Assembly (NCBI GenBank): GCA_002280565.1
Contig: NCEF01000006.1
Location: 17,774-81,773 of the forward strand
Origin: Sphingomonas sp. 32-66-10
GTDB lineage: Bacteria; Pseudomonadota; Alphaproteobacteria; Sphingomonadales; Sphingomonadaceae
Length of the DNA: 64,000 bases
Direction: 5' to 3'
The translations under genes were made by a program, and so were the position numbers. A model generated the notes under the pieces. The model saw only the letters and a program-made list of their open reading frames with translations. It had not been told where the DNA came from and ran no database searches. Positions 9,960-18,617 of this stretch are shown in pieces (the first letter of the stretch is position 1; each line of letters starts with the position of its first letter).

Positions 9960-11759
9960 ATGCCCCGCTACAATCCCCCCGTCCGCGACACCCGTTTCGT
10001 CCTCGACCGCGTGCTCAAGATCGACCGCTACGCCGACCTGCCCGGGTTCGCCAACGCGACCCCCGACACCGTCACCGCGGTCCTCGAAGAGGGCGGCAAG
10101 TTCGTCGCCGAAGTCCTCTTCCCGATCAACCATAGCGGCGACCAACAGGGCTGCACCCGCCACCCGGACGGCTCGGTAACCACGCCCGACGGCTACAAGG
10201 AAGCCTATAACCAGTTCGTCGAATCCGGCTGGGGCACGCTGAGCGCGCCGGAGCAGTTCGGCGGCCAGGGCATGCCGCACGTCGTCTCGACCGCGTTCCA
10301 GGAATATATGATCTCGGCCAACATGGCCTTCGCCATGTATCCCGGCCTCACCCACGGCGCGATCGAGGCGCTGCTCGCCAAGGGCAGCCCGGAGCAGCAG
10401 GAGAAATACGTCCCCCGCATGGTCTCGGGCGAATGGGGCGGCACGATGAACCTGACCGAACCGCATTGCGGCACCGATCTCGGCCTCATCAAGACCCGCG
10501 CCACCCCCAATGCCGATGGCAGCTGGTCGATCACGGGGACGAAGATCTTCATCTCCTCCGGCGAGCATGACCTCACCAGCAACATCATCCACCTCGTCCT
10601 CGCCAAGACGCCGGGCGCGCCGGAGAGCAGCAAGGGCATCTCCCTGTTCGTCGTCCCCAAATTCATGGTCAACGACGACGGCAGCCTCGGCGACCGCAAC
10701 GCCGTCTCCTGCGGCTCGATCGAGCACAAGATGGGCATCCATGCCAACTCGACCTGCGTCATGAACTATGACGGCGCGACCGGCTGGCTGGTCGGCGAAG
10801 AGATGAAGGGCCTCGCCGCCATGTTCATCATGATGAACGCCGCCCGCCTCGGCGTCGGGCTTCAGGGCCTCGGCATCGGCGAGGTCGCCTATCAGAACGC
10901 CGTGCAATACGCCCACGACCGGCGTCAGGGCCGCGCGCTCACCGGCGCCGCCGAGCCACAGGAAAAGGCCGACACCCTCTTCGTCCACCCCGATGTCCGC
11001 CGCATGCTGATGGAGGCCAAGGCGATGACCGAGGGGTTGCGCGCCCTGTGCCTGTGGGGCGGCCTCCAGGTCGACCTGTCGCACAAGGCGGCGAGCGAGG
11101 AGGAGCGTCAGCTCGCCGACGACCTGATCGGCCTGCTCACCCCCGTGATAAAGGGCGTCGGCACCGACGCCGGCTACCGCATCGCGACCGACAGCCAGCA
11201 GGTTTATGGCGGCCATGGCTACATCGCCGAATGGGGCATGGAGCAATATGTCCGCGATGCCCGCATCGCGATGATCTATGAAGGCACCAACGGCGTGCAG
11301 GCGATGGACCTGGTCGGCCGCAAGCTGGCGCAAAATGGCGGCCGCGCGGTCCAGACCCTGTTCCGCATCGTCGCGGAAGAGGTCGCCGCCGCCAAGGCCA
11401 AGCCCGAACTAACCCATCTCGCCGAAGCGCTCGAAAAGGCCAATGGCCAGCTTCAGGCCGCGACCATGTGGTTCATGGCCAACGGCATGAAGGACCCCAA
11501 CCAGGTCGGCGCCGGCGCATATAGCTATATGGAGCTGATGGGCACCGTTGCGATCGGCCTGATGTGGCTCCGCATGGCCGACGCGGCCGTCGCGGCACTG
11601 GCCGAAGGCGACGACGACAAGGCGTTCTACGAAGCCAAGCTGGTCACCGCCCGCTTCTACGCCGACCGCATCATGCCCAACGCCGGCGCGCTGCGCCGCA
11701 AGATCGAAAGCGGCGCGGAGACGATCATGGCGCTGCCGGTGGAGGCGTTTGGGGTTTGA
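9960..11759 (+). CDS. Acyl-CoA dehydrogenase (599 aa, C-terminally extended type)
   Basis: An FAD flavoprotein oxidising acyl-CoA to 2-enoyl-CoA, passing electrons to ETF. Family features include GTMNLTEPHCGTDLG, the flavin region TGTKIFISSGEHDL, and the catalytic glutamate in IYEGTNGVQAMDL. The last 120 or so residues (MWFMANGMKDPNQVGAGAYS onward) match the extra C-terminal helical domain of the roughly 600-residue subgroup that includes long-chain and DmdC-like dehydrogenases. ATG 9960 follows AGGATAGAGAG. The gene is co-transcribed with the MerR gene. The acyl chain specificity cannot be assigned. Confidence 0.94.
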   Translation: MPRYNPPVRDTRFVLDRVLKIDRYADLPGFANATPDTVTAVLEEGGKFVAEVLFPINHSGDQQGCTRHPDGSVTTPDGYKEAYNQFVESGWGTLSAPEQFGGQGMPHVVSTAFQEYMISANMAFAMYPGLTHGAIEALLAKGSPEQQEKYVPRMVSGEWGGTMNLTEPHCGTDLGLIKTRATPNADGSWSITGTKIFISSGEHDLTSNIIHLVLAKTPGAPESSKGISLFVVPKFMVNDDGSLGDRNAVSCGSIEHKMGIHANSTCVMNYDGATGWLVGEEMKGLAAMFIMMNAARLGVGLQGLGIGEVAYQNAVQYAHDRRQGRALTGAAEPQEKADTLFVHPDVRRMLMEAKAMTEGLRALCLWGGLQVDLSHKAASEEERQLADDLIGLLTPVIKGVGTDAGYRIATDSQQVYGGHGYIAEWGMEQYVRDARIAMIYEGTNGVQAMDLVGRKLAQNGGRAVQTLFRIVAEEVAAAKAKPELTHLAEALEKANGQLQAATMWFMANGMKDPNQVGAGAYSYMELMGTVAIGLMWLRMADAAVAALAEGDDDKAFYEAKLVTARFYADRIMPNAGALRRKIESGAETIMALPVEAFGV

Positions 11760-11780
11760 GGGAGAGGGGGCAACGTCGAC

Positions 11781-12395
11781 CTACGGCCCCTTGGTGATAT
11801 CTTCGGTCACAACTTTTATGGTCGTCAGATATCTTTGAATATTTGATACAGGAAAGAGGTTTGTAGTGAGTAAAAAGTACCCGAGCTGTATATTGCGATC
11901 TTGCCCATACTGAGCCCTAACCCACTTCATGTATTTTTCCCGTGAGCTCGAGTTTTTGTGAGCGGCATGATGTCGAACTTCGAATATTTCGGCTATTTGT
12001 TGGCCGAAGTGCCGGCATGTTTGTAGGTAATGACACGTAGGGTCCAGCACTCCCTTGACCGACTCCCCTATGAAAGCCGCCTTCGTCCACTTGAGGAATT
12101 CTTTTGGGTTGGCTCTTGCGCCCCCTTCATGGCGCATAGCTGTGCGTGCGCCCTGTAGAGAGCGAGCGGCAACTAGAACCCTGTCGCCTGCTCCCGTTGG
12201 GAATGTCGCGCCGCAGGCAATTTTATAAGCCATTGCCGCTAGCGCGCTTTCGAAGACGGCCGCAGCCCGTATCAGAACGATTTCTGATAGCGCGTAGCGA
12301 GACGCAGCGGTGGCTGGCATGTCGTCCAGTATTTGGCTCAACCGGGCCAGCTGACCGTTAACTTCTCGCTGCGTAGCAGGCAGCGAGAAGCTCAT
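11781..12395 (-). CDS. HEPN-like protein, partner of the DUF262 protein
   Basis: A 204-residue, mostly helical protein carrying EVRHHAAHKNSSSREKY (residues 139-155). R141-x4-H146 fits the R-x4-6-H active site of HEPN ribonucleases, preceded by an acidic residue (E139) as usual. I cannot assign a specific HEPN family by eye. The ATG directly follows the TAG of the upstream DUF262 gene (TAGATG), so translation is almost certainly coupled. Base composition is visibly AT-richer than the flanks. In the proposed pair it would be the RNA-cleaving effector, controlled by the DUF262 partner; this is inference from motif and context. Confidence 0.75.
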   Translation of the reverse strand: MSFSLPATQREVNGQLARLSQILDDMPATAASRYALSEIVLIRAAAVFESALAAMAYKIACGATFPTGAGDRVLVAARSLQGARTAMRHEGGARANPKEFLKWTKAAFIGESVKGVLDPTCHYLQTCRHFGQQIAEIFEVRHHAAHKNSSSREKYMKWVRAQYGQDRNIQLGYFLLTTNLFPVSNIQRYLTTIKVVTEDITKGP

Positions 12396-13382
12396 CTAAA
12401 GATGCTTCTTTATGAAAGCGTCGCGAATCCTGCGTGATGATATTCGCTGCGTCGTCGAAGCAACTGCGCTGCGGAATGCCTCAATCTCATTGCTCTTAAG
12501 AGCTTCATCTTTGAACTGGGCATCCATCTTGAAAAGACTGTCCTGAAGCTTTTGCGTTGTGATATTTTTTCCGTCGAGCGCCAACATTAGAGAAAAAATC
12601 AGAGGTTGCCTCTGGAATATCGTATCAACAATAGACCGCTTATCTAATGAGAAAATTTTCTCGAAGATATAATTTAAGCGATCTGAAATTTCCTTTTGCC
12701 GTGGGAATTCATCGTCGTTTTCCTCGTAAATTCTATCCAACGATGCCGGCGTGAAATCGGAAAGTCCATTCATCATATTCAATATGATATCAGACACGAA
12801 CTGAACTTCGTTCATACGTGCGATATCATTCGCCGTAAAAATATTGAAATTTCGCCAGAAATTTAAGCGACTGGCTGACTCGTGAATGACGAATTGCTTA
12901 AACTCACCGCTGAAGCGGGCGTTTCTTTTTTCTTGGGCATTGAGAGTCTTGCTGACTGAGTTAATGCGGGCGAATATGTCTATAACATCTTTGTCTGTTG
13001 CACCTAGCAGGAACCCAACAGAAATAGGCGTCAACAGAAACTTCTCCCTCTCGGTCGGCGTCATCTGTAAGAAACTTTTCCGCTCGCTCAATATTCCGGT
13101 TCTAGCGGTAAACTCGTCATCACAAAATTCGATGATCGTACGCGCACGCTGCTGACCATCGACGACCTCTTTTATGCTCTTTCCTTTATCCATGTCTATT
13201 GAATGGCGAACATAGATAGCGGGAATCGGCTTACGTTCTAGAATTGTATTTATCAAATAAGCCTTTTGCGGCCGGGTCCATACGGAACGACGTTGATACC
13301 AAGGATTTAGATCCAACTTGTCGTCACGATAGTCGTTGACGAGATCTTGAACAATCATCGACTGGTAATCAACGCGATCCAT
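12396..13382 (-). CDS. DUF262 domain protein (ParB/GmrS-like), defence-associated
   Basis: A 328-residue protein with the DUF262 hallmarks NPWYQRRSVWT (residues 26-36) and VVDGQQRARTI (73-83), the DGQQR being the nucleotide-binding motif of the ParB/sulfiredoxin-like fold. DUF262 proteins include the GmrS half of modification-dependent GmrSD restriction and many defence-island proteins, and often act as NTP-dependent sensors. The C-terminal GmrD-type HNH nuclease is absent; instead a separate HEPN-like gene follows with no spacer. The gene has low GC and AT-rich codons such as aaa and att, unlike its neighbours, indicating horizontal transfer. ATG 13382 gives MDRVDYQSMI. Confidence 0.85.
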   Translation of the reverse strand: MDRVDYQSMIVQDLVNDYRDDKLDLNPWYQRRSVWTRPQKAYLINTILERKPIPAIYVRHSIDMDKGKSIKEVVDGQQRARTIIEFCDDEFTARTGILSERKSFLQMTPTEREKFLLTPISVGFLLGATDKDVIDIFARINSVSKTLNAQEKRNARFSGEFKQFVIHESASRLNFWRNFNIFTANDIARMNEVQFVSDIILNMMNGLSDFTPASLDRIYEENDDEFPRQKEISDRLNYIFEKIFSLDKRSIVDTIFQRQPLIFSLMLALDGKNITTQKLQDSLFKMDAQFKDEALKSNEIEAFRSAVASTTQRISSRRIRDAFIKKHL

Positions 13383-13532
13383 GTTTTCTCTTCCGCCTGT
13401 CGGTGCCGCTGTACCCGCCCCATGGTTAAGGGACGGTCCAGTGATAACTCATTGGCGCTCTCACGCAATGAGCACCTAGCGGTACGGAACAAAAATAGAA
13501 CTTTCCTACAGCCCCTGTTCCGGCATACCTAA

Positions 13533-13565
13533 CCGGTCCTCTGCATCACATCAGCAAAGGACCGG
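13533..13565 (+). promoter_or_regulatory. Hairpin enclosing the ribosome site of the next gene
   Basis: CCGGTCCT (13533-13540) pairs with AGGACCGG (13558-13565) around a 17-nt loop. The 3' arm overlaps AAAGGA, the likely ribosome-binding site of the gene starting at 13571. The structure could limit translation or serve as a binding site. Position and pairing are visible; function is inferred. Confidence 0.4.
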
Positions 13566-13570
13566 CAGAC

Positions 13571-14830
13571 ATGAACGCTTTCACCACGCCAGAACCGGCG
13601 CCATACGACGTCTCGACCTTCAACCACGCCGCCTTCCACGAACTCGAACCCGGCGTGCCCGATGCCCAGCGTTACGACGGCTGGACCCCCGAAAAGCAGA
13701 AACGCTTCCTCACCGCCCTCGCGCGTGGACATAACGTCACCAAGGCGTGCGCCATCGTCGGCATGTCGCGCCAGACCGCCTATGCCCTGCGCGACAGCGC
13801 ACGCGGCGCGGCGTTCGCGCTGGGGTGGAAGGCGGCTCAGCTGCGCAGCCGCGATTGCCTCGCCGACGAACTGATGGACCGCGCCTTCAACGGCGTGCGT
13901 GAATCTGTCACCGGCGACGATGGCCGCATCACCACGCGGCATCGCCACGATAACCAGCTGGCGTGGAAGATGCTCAACCGGCTCGACAAGCGCGCCGACG
14001 CCGCCTGCACCGATGCCGACGCCGCCGCCGTCCGGCTCGCCGCGGCGGACTTCGAACAATATCTCGATCTGGTCGAACAATCGGCGGCACCGGGCCGCGC
14101 CGGCCTGTTCCTCGCCGCGCGCTTCGGCGCGGCGGGGGTGGCGAGCGAGGACGACCTCGCCCCGATCCGCGCGCTCGCCCGCGCCGATCGCTGGCTGCGC
14201 ACCCATGTCGACGCCGGCGCCGCCGTCCCCGCCACCGACCTCGACCCCGCCGACCGCGCCACCTGGACCGACGAACAATGGCGCCGCGCCGAAGCCATCG
14301 GCCTCGTCGCGCTCGCCTCCGAAGCCCCGCCGGAGGAGGAGGCTGACAGTTCGTCGGACACACGCGATTCTTGTCAGGATCGTCCGGACAGTGACGATGA
14401 CTATCACGGTTCGGTCTGGTGGTCCGACGAGCATCGCAGTTGGCGCACCGATTTCCCGCCACCCCCCGGCTTCGATGGCTTCGAGGAGGGTGACCCCCTC
14501 GCCGACGACTATCAACGCGAACTGACCGAGGAAGAGGAAGCCGCTGTCACGGCCGCCGACGCCCTCGAACGCGCCGAGCTGATCGCCGCCGGCCACGCCG
14601 CCCGCGAAGCCTGGCTCGCCAAAACCCGCGCGGCGGCGGGGGAGGAGGCAACTCCCAATTCCTCCCCCGAGCTTGTCTCGGGGAGGGGGACCGCCGCCGC
14701 AGGCGGTGGTGGAGGGGCCGCCCTCGCAGAGGGCGGAATTTTGTCGAGCCGTTCACGGCCGTCTGCGCGGCCGCCCCTCCACCAGCCTGCGGCTGGTCCC
14801 CCTCCCCGAGACAAGCTCGGGGAGGAATAG
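13571..14830 (+). CDS. Terminase-small-subunit-like HTH protein with a repeat-derived C-terminus
   Basis: A 419-residue protein. Residues about 36-80 (YDGWTPEKQKRFLTALARGH, then MSRQTAYALRDS) form a helix-turn-helix resembling phage terminase small subunits. The middle is Ala/Asp-rich, followed by an acidic, Pro-rich linker (SSSDTRDSCQDRPDSDDDY). The last 58 residues or so are encoded by a palindromic repeat (14657-14828), giving low-complexity GGGGG and PPLHQP stretches; the TAG stop lies just outside the repeat. No other phage genes are adjacent, so this is either a domesticated relic or a host DNA-binding protein. The function is unknown. Confidence 0.75.
   Translation: MNAFTTPEPAPYDVSTFNHAAFHELEPGVPDAQRYDGWTPEKQKRFLTALARGHNVTKACAIVGMSRQTAYALRDSARGAAFALGWKAAQLRSRDCLADELMDRAFNGVRESVTGDDGRITTRHRHDNQLAWKMLNRLDKRADAACTDADAAAVRLAAADFEQYLDLVEQSAAPGRAGLFLAARFGAAGVASEDDLAPIRALARADRWLRTHVDAGAAVPATDLDPADRATWTDEQWRRAEAIGLVALASEAPPEEEADSSSDTRDSCQDRPDSDDDYHGSVWWSDEHRSWRTDFPPPPGFDGFEEGDPLADDYQRELTEEEEAAVTAADALERAELIAAGHAAREAWLAKTRAAAGEEATPNSSPELVSGRGTAAAGGGGGAALAEGGILSSRSRPSARPPLHQPAAGPPPRDKLGEE
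14657..14828. repeat. Composite palindromic repeat, copy 2, inside a coding region
   Basis: A 172-nt imperfect inverted repeat. The left end AATTCCTCCCCCGAGCTTG and the right end (14785-14828) are reverse complements over some 55 nt with few mismatches, each arm containing its own hairpin (CCCCGAGCTTGTCTCGGGG type). The central part shares GCAGAGGGCGG and GGCGGAATTTTG with copy 1 at 8824-8993, where part of the centre is inverted. It is read through in frame by the preceding gene. Confidence 0.85.
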
Positions 14831-14877
14831 TCGCGCCAACCCCTTGAGCCTTTCTCCCCCCCCGCCATAACGGAGGA

Positions 14878-15363
14878 ATGCTACTCCCGGACACGCCGCT
14901 AAACCCGCTCGAACATGGCCAGCTCAAGGCGATGCGCCTGTCCGCCGCCGTCTTCTGGACGATCGCCACGCTCGTCTCAATCGGGCCGGGCTTCGCGCTT
15001 AGCCGGGCCATCGACTGGTTCCCGATCTGGCTGCTCGCCGCCGTTATCGCGCCGATTGGCCTGTGGTCGGTGCTGATCGCGACCCCGGCGCGCTGGCGAC
15101 GCTGGGGCTGGGCGTGGACGGGGAAGGAACTGCACGTCGCCTCCGGCTGGCTCGCCCGCCGCCACACCATCGTCCCCGCCGCGCGCGTCCAGCATATCGA
15201 CGTGACACAGGGGCCGGTCGAGCGGATGTTCGGCGTCGCCACTTTGGTGCTGCACACCGCCGGAACCGCGAACAGTGAAGTCGACCTGCCCGGCATCACC
15301 CGCGAAACGGCGGAGGAGATCCGCGACGCCATCCGCGACCAGCTGACGGTCGACCCATGGTGA
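14878..15363 (+). CDS. Bacterial PH domain membrane protein (YdbS-like)
   Basis: A 161-residue protein with two membrane helices (about residues 22-42 and 48-68), followed by a bacterial PH (bPH2) domain starting at WTGKELHVASGWLARRHTIV and containing the conserved PAARVQHIDVTQGPVERMFG. YdbS/YdbT-type proteins are membrane proteins of unclear function. The next gene starts inside the end of this one (7-nt overlap), giving a two-gene unit. Confidence 0.88.
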   Translation: MLLPDTPLNPLEHGQLKAMRLSAAVFWTIATLVSIGPGFALSRAIDWFPIWLLAAVIAPIGLWSVLIATPARWRRWGWAWTGKELHVASGWLARRHTIVPAARVQHIDVTQGPVERMFGVATLVLHTAGTANSEVDLPGITRETAEEIRDAIRDQLTVDPW

Positions 15364-16823
15364 GCGAGGAGGTGCCCGAAGATCTGGAGGACCACGGCCC
15401 GCGCCGCGTCCACCCGCTGACCGTCGTCATCTGGTTCCTCAAAAAGGCGCCACAGAATGTCCTCGGCCTGCCCGCGATCATCGGCATCACCTCCGGCCGG
15501 GGCCTCGGCTGGATCGCCCTGGCGGCGGTGGGGATCGGTGTCGTCAGCCTGGTGTGGACGTGGATCAACTGGCGGCGCTTCACCTATGAAGTGACCGACA
15601 GCGAATTGGTGATCGAACGCGGCCTGTTGAACCGCACCCGTCGCTCGATTCCCTTGGAGCGCATCCAGGACGTCGGCATCGAACAGGGCCCGCTGTCCCG
15701 CATCTTCGGCCTCGCCGAAGTCCGCGTCGAAACCGGCGGCGGCGACAAGGACGAAGCGGTGCTGGACAGCGTCACCCTGTCCGAAGCCGCCAGACTGCGC
15801 GGCGCCCTGCGCGGGGCGCCGGTCAAGCGGGCCAGCGTCGGCCTCGATCAGCCGGTCGAGGACTCGCTGACCGAAGTGTTCGCAATGACACCCGGCCGGG
15901 TGTTGCTGCTGGGCCTGTTCAGCTTCTCGCTGGTCTGGATCGCTGCCTTGGCCACCGGCATCCAGTTCCTCGGCGATGCGATTGGTTATGGTTGGGACGA
16001 AATCGCCGATCTGGCGGAAACGGCCCAGGGCGAAGTGCAGAGCCGGTTGACCTACTCCACCGGTTTCGGCCTGTTCGGACTGGTGGTGCTGCTGGGGGTG
16101 GTGACCGGCGTGGCCCGGACGGTGCTGCGCGAATGGAATTTCAAGCTGCGCGCCGGGATCGGCCGCTTCCGCCGGACCCGCGGCCTGCTGACCCGCAGCG
16201 AAGTGGTCGTGGCGATGCGCCGCATCCAGCTGGCGCTGATCCAGCGCGGCCCGTTCCGCGGCCTGCTCGGCTGGAATGAACTGAGTGTTCAAACACTTGG
16301 CGGCAGCAACGACCCCAGCGGCCGCCAGGTCCTCGCCCCCCTGGCCCGCGATTATGAAGTGGCCGGCATCGTCGAGAAAGCGGGCCTACCCCCCTTCGAA
16401 CGTTTGCCGCTCCGCCCCGTAGCCCCGGCCCACATCCTCCGGGCCCTGGTGTTGGCGATCCCCCTGCCATTGCTGGTCATCGCCGCCGCGCTGCTGCTGA
16501 CCCCCTTCGCCTGGCTAGGCCTGATCCTGACCCTCCCGCCAGTCGTCACCGCCCTGCTGCAACGCAAATTCCACCGTTACGCCCTCCGCAGCGCCAGCCT
16601 GCAAGTGATGCGAGGGGTGCTAGCCCAGCGCGACTGGATCGTTCCGGTCGAAAACGTTCAGGTCGTGACCCTGCGTCAGGGCCTGATCCAGCGCTGGCTC
16701 GGCCTCGTCACCATCGACATCGACACCGCCGGGGCGAGCCTCACCAGCACCCCAGCCGTTGTCGATGTCGTTCTTGAGGACGGCGCGACCCTGGCCCGCG
16801 ACCTCGCCGCCGGGATCAGTTAG
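15357..16823 (+). CDS. Bacterial PH domain membrane protein (YdbT-like)
   Basis: A 488-residue multi-pass membrane protein with three PH-like repeats, marked by IPLERIQDVGIEQGPLSRIF, by RSEVVVAMRRIQLALIQRGP and by IVPVENVQVVTLRQGLIQRW. Helices at about 40-62, 175-200, 228-250 and 360-400 separate the domains. It is the usual partner of the YdbS-like protein encoded immediately upstream with a 7-nt overlap. The stop overlaps by 8 nt the end of the convergent hydrolase gene. Biological role is not established. Confidence 0.88.
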   Translation: MVSEEVPEDLEDHGPRRVHPLTVVIWFLKKAPQNVLGLPAIIGITSGRGLGWIALAAVGIGVVSLVWTWINWRRFTYEVTDSELVIERGLLNRTRRSIPLERIQDVGIEQGPLSRIFGLAEVRVETGGGDKDEAVLDSVTLSEAARLRGALRGAPVKRASVGLDQPVEDSLTEVFAMTPGRVLLLGLFSFSLVWIAALATGIQFLGDAIGYGWDEIADLAETAQGEVQSRLTYSTGFGLFGLVVLLGVVTGVARTVLREWNFKLRAGIGRFRRTRGLLTRSEVVVAMRRIQLALIQRGPFRGLLGWNELSVQTLGGSNDPSGRQVLAPLARDYEVAGIVEKAGLPPFERLPLRPVAPAHILRALVLAIPLPLLVIAAALLLTPFAWLGLILTLPPVVTALLQRKFHRYALRSASLQVMRGVLAQRDWIVPVENVQVVTLRQGLIQRWLGLVTIDIDTAGASLTSTPAVVDVVLEDGATLARDLAAGIS

Positions 16824-18138
16824 CGGCGGGAGTGGGGGACGGTGTCGGCGTCGGAGCCGCCTTGCGCCGCACCCCGCTCAGCACCTCCGGCGTTGCCGAC
16901 GGAACCGGCGCCGGGGCAGCCGCAGCAGAAACCGGCGTCCGCCGCATGCATTGGATCGGACTGGGCCGCTTGAACTCCCCACAATTCCACAGTGCCTTGC
17001 CGAACCCCTGTTCCTTGTCCCGGAGGTAGCTGAACGACATCGCCTCGATCTGCGCCGGGGTCAGCGCCGCGCCGACCGCCGGCACCTTGGTCCGGTCGGT
17101 CCAACCGAGGAACTTGCAATAGGGCCGCTCGCCGCACGTCCGGATCGCCAGCGCCGCAAAGGCATCCGCGCCCAGCGCCTTGTCCAGAACGACATGGAAA
17201 TTGTCGCCACCCGCCGCCACCGGCTTTGGCACTGCCGACTCCGGAATGGTGTCGGGGTCCAGCATCGCCGCCGGATCGACCACTCCGGCCAGCGCGACCT
17301 CGGTGCTGCTGTGGAAGGGCGACAGCGCCGCCATCTTCGCTACTACCGGCTCGGCACCGGCATAGCCCCGCCGGAAGGCGGGCGGGGTGCCCCACCAGCC
17401 GGTCCAGCGGAAGAAGAGGTGGGTGTTCACCTCTGCCACCTTGTCCAGGCTGGAACTCCAATAGGGCACCACCCAGTCGGTATGGTAATGCGTCGAATGC
17501 CCGACCTTTGCAAAGACCGATCCGGTCAGCGCCTGCCGCGCAATCGTCTGTGCCCGACCCCAGGCGGCGGGGGCGGGGGTCCGCCGCATCGCACCGTCGC
17601 AGGTGAAGGTGAACTGGCAGCCGGTACGCCGCTCCTGCCCCTGAAACACCACGCCGCAGACCGATTTGGGGAAAGCGGGGTGGCGCATACGGTTGAGCAC
17701 GACCTGCGCCACCGCCCGCTGGCCGACCGGATCGTCGCCCGCCTCATACCAGGTCGCGGCAGCGAGGCAGTCGACCGCGCGACCGAAATCTTCGGCACCA
17801 GCGTCGAGGATCAATGGGCGCGCTGCCGGATTTGGGTCGGTGGAAAAGGGGATGGCGGCGTTGAACGTCCGTGCATCGTCCATCGACAATGCAGCGAGGC
17901 GCACCGGCTCGACCTCTGGCAGTTCGGCCTTCGGCACCACGCGTTTTGGCCGCGAAATCTCGGCGAGCACTGGCACTGCCGCAGGCGGCTCCGCTATCTG
18001 CACGACGGCCAGCGGAACTGCGATGGCCGCCAGCGCAATCGCCACGAGCGCGATCCACAGGCCCAGAGCCGGGCGGGGCGTGGTTGCCAGAGCGGGAGAT
18101 GAGGTCACGGGGAGCGCGCGGTCCTTCAGCGGCAACAA
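16816..18138 (-). CDS. SleB/CwlJ-type cell wall hydrolase
   Basis: About 440 residues. An N-terminal membrane anchor (ALGLWIALVAIALAAIAVPL, about 24-43) is followed by a Hydrolase_2 domain at about 125-270 with the catalytic glutamate in AATWYEAGDDPVGQRAVAQV, then CQFTFTCDG and HSTHYHTDWVVPYW. The C-terminal half has further Cys-containing repeats and ends in a Pro/Thr-rich tail. These enzymes cleave peptidoglycan glycan strands in the periplasm. The start is uncertain: TTG 18138 or GTG 18108, neither with a clear ribosome site; both keep the anchor. Confidence 0.85.
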   Translation of the reverse strand: MLPLKDRALPVTSSPALATTPRPALGLWIALVAIALAAIAVPLAVVQIAEPPAAVPVLAEISRPKRVVPKAELPEVEPVRLAALSMDDARTFNAAIPFSTDPNPAARPLILDAGAEDFGRAVDCLAAATWYEAGDDPVGQRAVAQVVLNRMRHPAFPKSVCGVVFQGQERRTGCQFTFTCDGAMRRTPAPAAWGRAQTIARQALTGSVFAKVGHSTHYHTDWVVPYWSSSLDKVAEVNTHLFFRWTGWWGTPPAFRRGYAGAEPVVAKMAALSPFHSSTEVALAGVVDPAAMLDPDTIPESAVPKPVAAGGDNFHVVLDKALGADAFAALAIRTCGERPYCKFLGWTDRTKVPAVGAALTPAQIEAMSFSYLRDKEQGFGKALWNCGEFKRPSPIQCMRRTPVSAAAAPAPVPSATPEVLSGVRRKAAPTPTPSPTPAAN

Positions 18139-18224
18139 ACCAGCGGCGCTGGCCGTCGCCCTTTAGCGCAAGACGCGCTGGCGGCAAACCGCGCCCTTCG
18201 TCTGCAGCGTCGGACCGCCTCAGT

Positions 18225-18548
18225 TCAGGGCCAGAAGCCCGTCGCCTCGCACAGGTCCCACTGGTCCGCCACCTTCATCCGGCAGCTGCTGTCAATCGCA
18301 CTACAGCGCGCATATTCGCGCTCATAGCGTTTGAAGCAGCTTTCCAGCGCCTTTGCTTGCGGTGCCCCCGCAGGCTTGACGGCAGTCTTAACCAGCCGCG
18401 CATCGGCAGCAGTGGCACCAGACGCGGCCACGGCCGCGACCTTCGCCCCGGCTGCCCGAACGGCCGATGTCTGTTCGCTGCCGAACACCATCGGCCACGC
18501 CAAAAACATTGCCAGCATCACGCTGACGCAAATCATTGCATTCCGCAC
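18225..18548 (-). CDS. Small secreted protein of unknown function
   Basis: A 107-residue protein with a cleavable signal (MICVSVMLAMFLAWPMVFG), an Ala-rich linker and a C-terminal domain with four Cys (LESCFKRYEREYARCSAID and SCRMKVADQWDLCEATGFWP) probably forming two disulfides in the periplasm. No family is recognised. It stands alone between the hydrolase and cysK. Confidence 0.7.
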   Translation of the reverse strand: MRNAMICVSVMLAMFLAWPMVFGSEQTSAVRAAGAKVAAVAASGATAADARLVKTAVKPAGAPQAKALESCFKRYEREYARCSAIDSSCRMKVADQWDLCEATGFWP

Positions 18549-18617
18549 GATTTCCCCCCGGAATCCGTGTTCCCCGACTCAGGACAGTTTATCCGTATCG
18601 GGACAGAATGCGAGTCA

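Noticed and set aside
13571-14830. Prophage remnant
   Set aside because: Only a terminase-small-subunit-like HTH is present; no large terminase, portal, capsid or integrase genes are near, so a prophage call is not supported.
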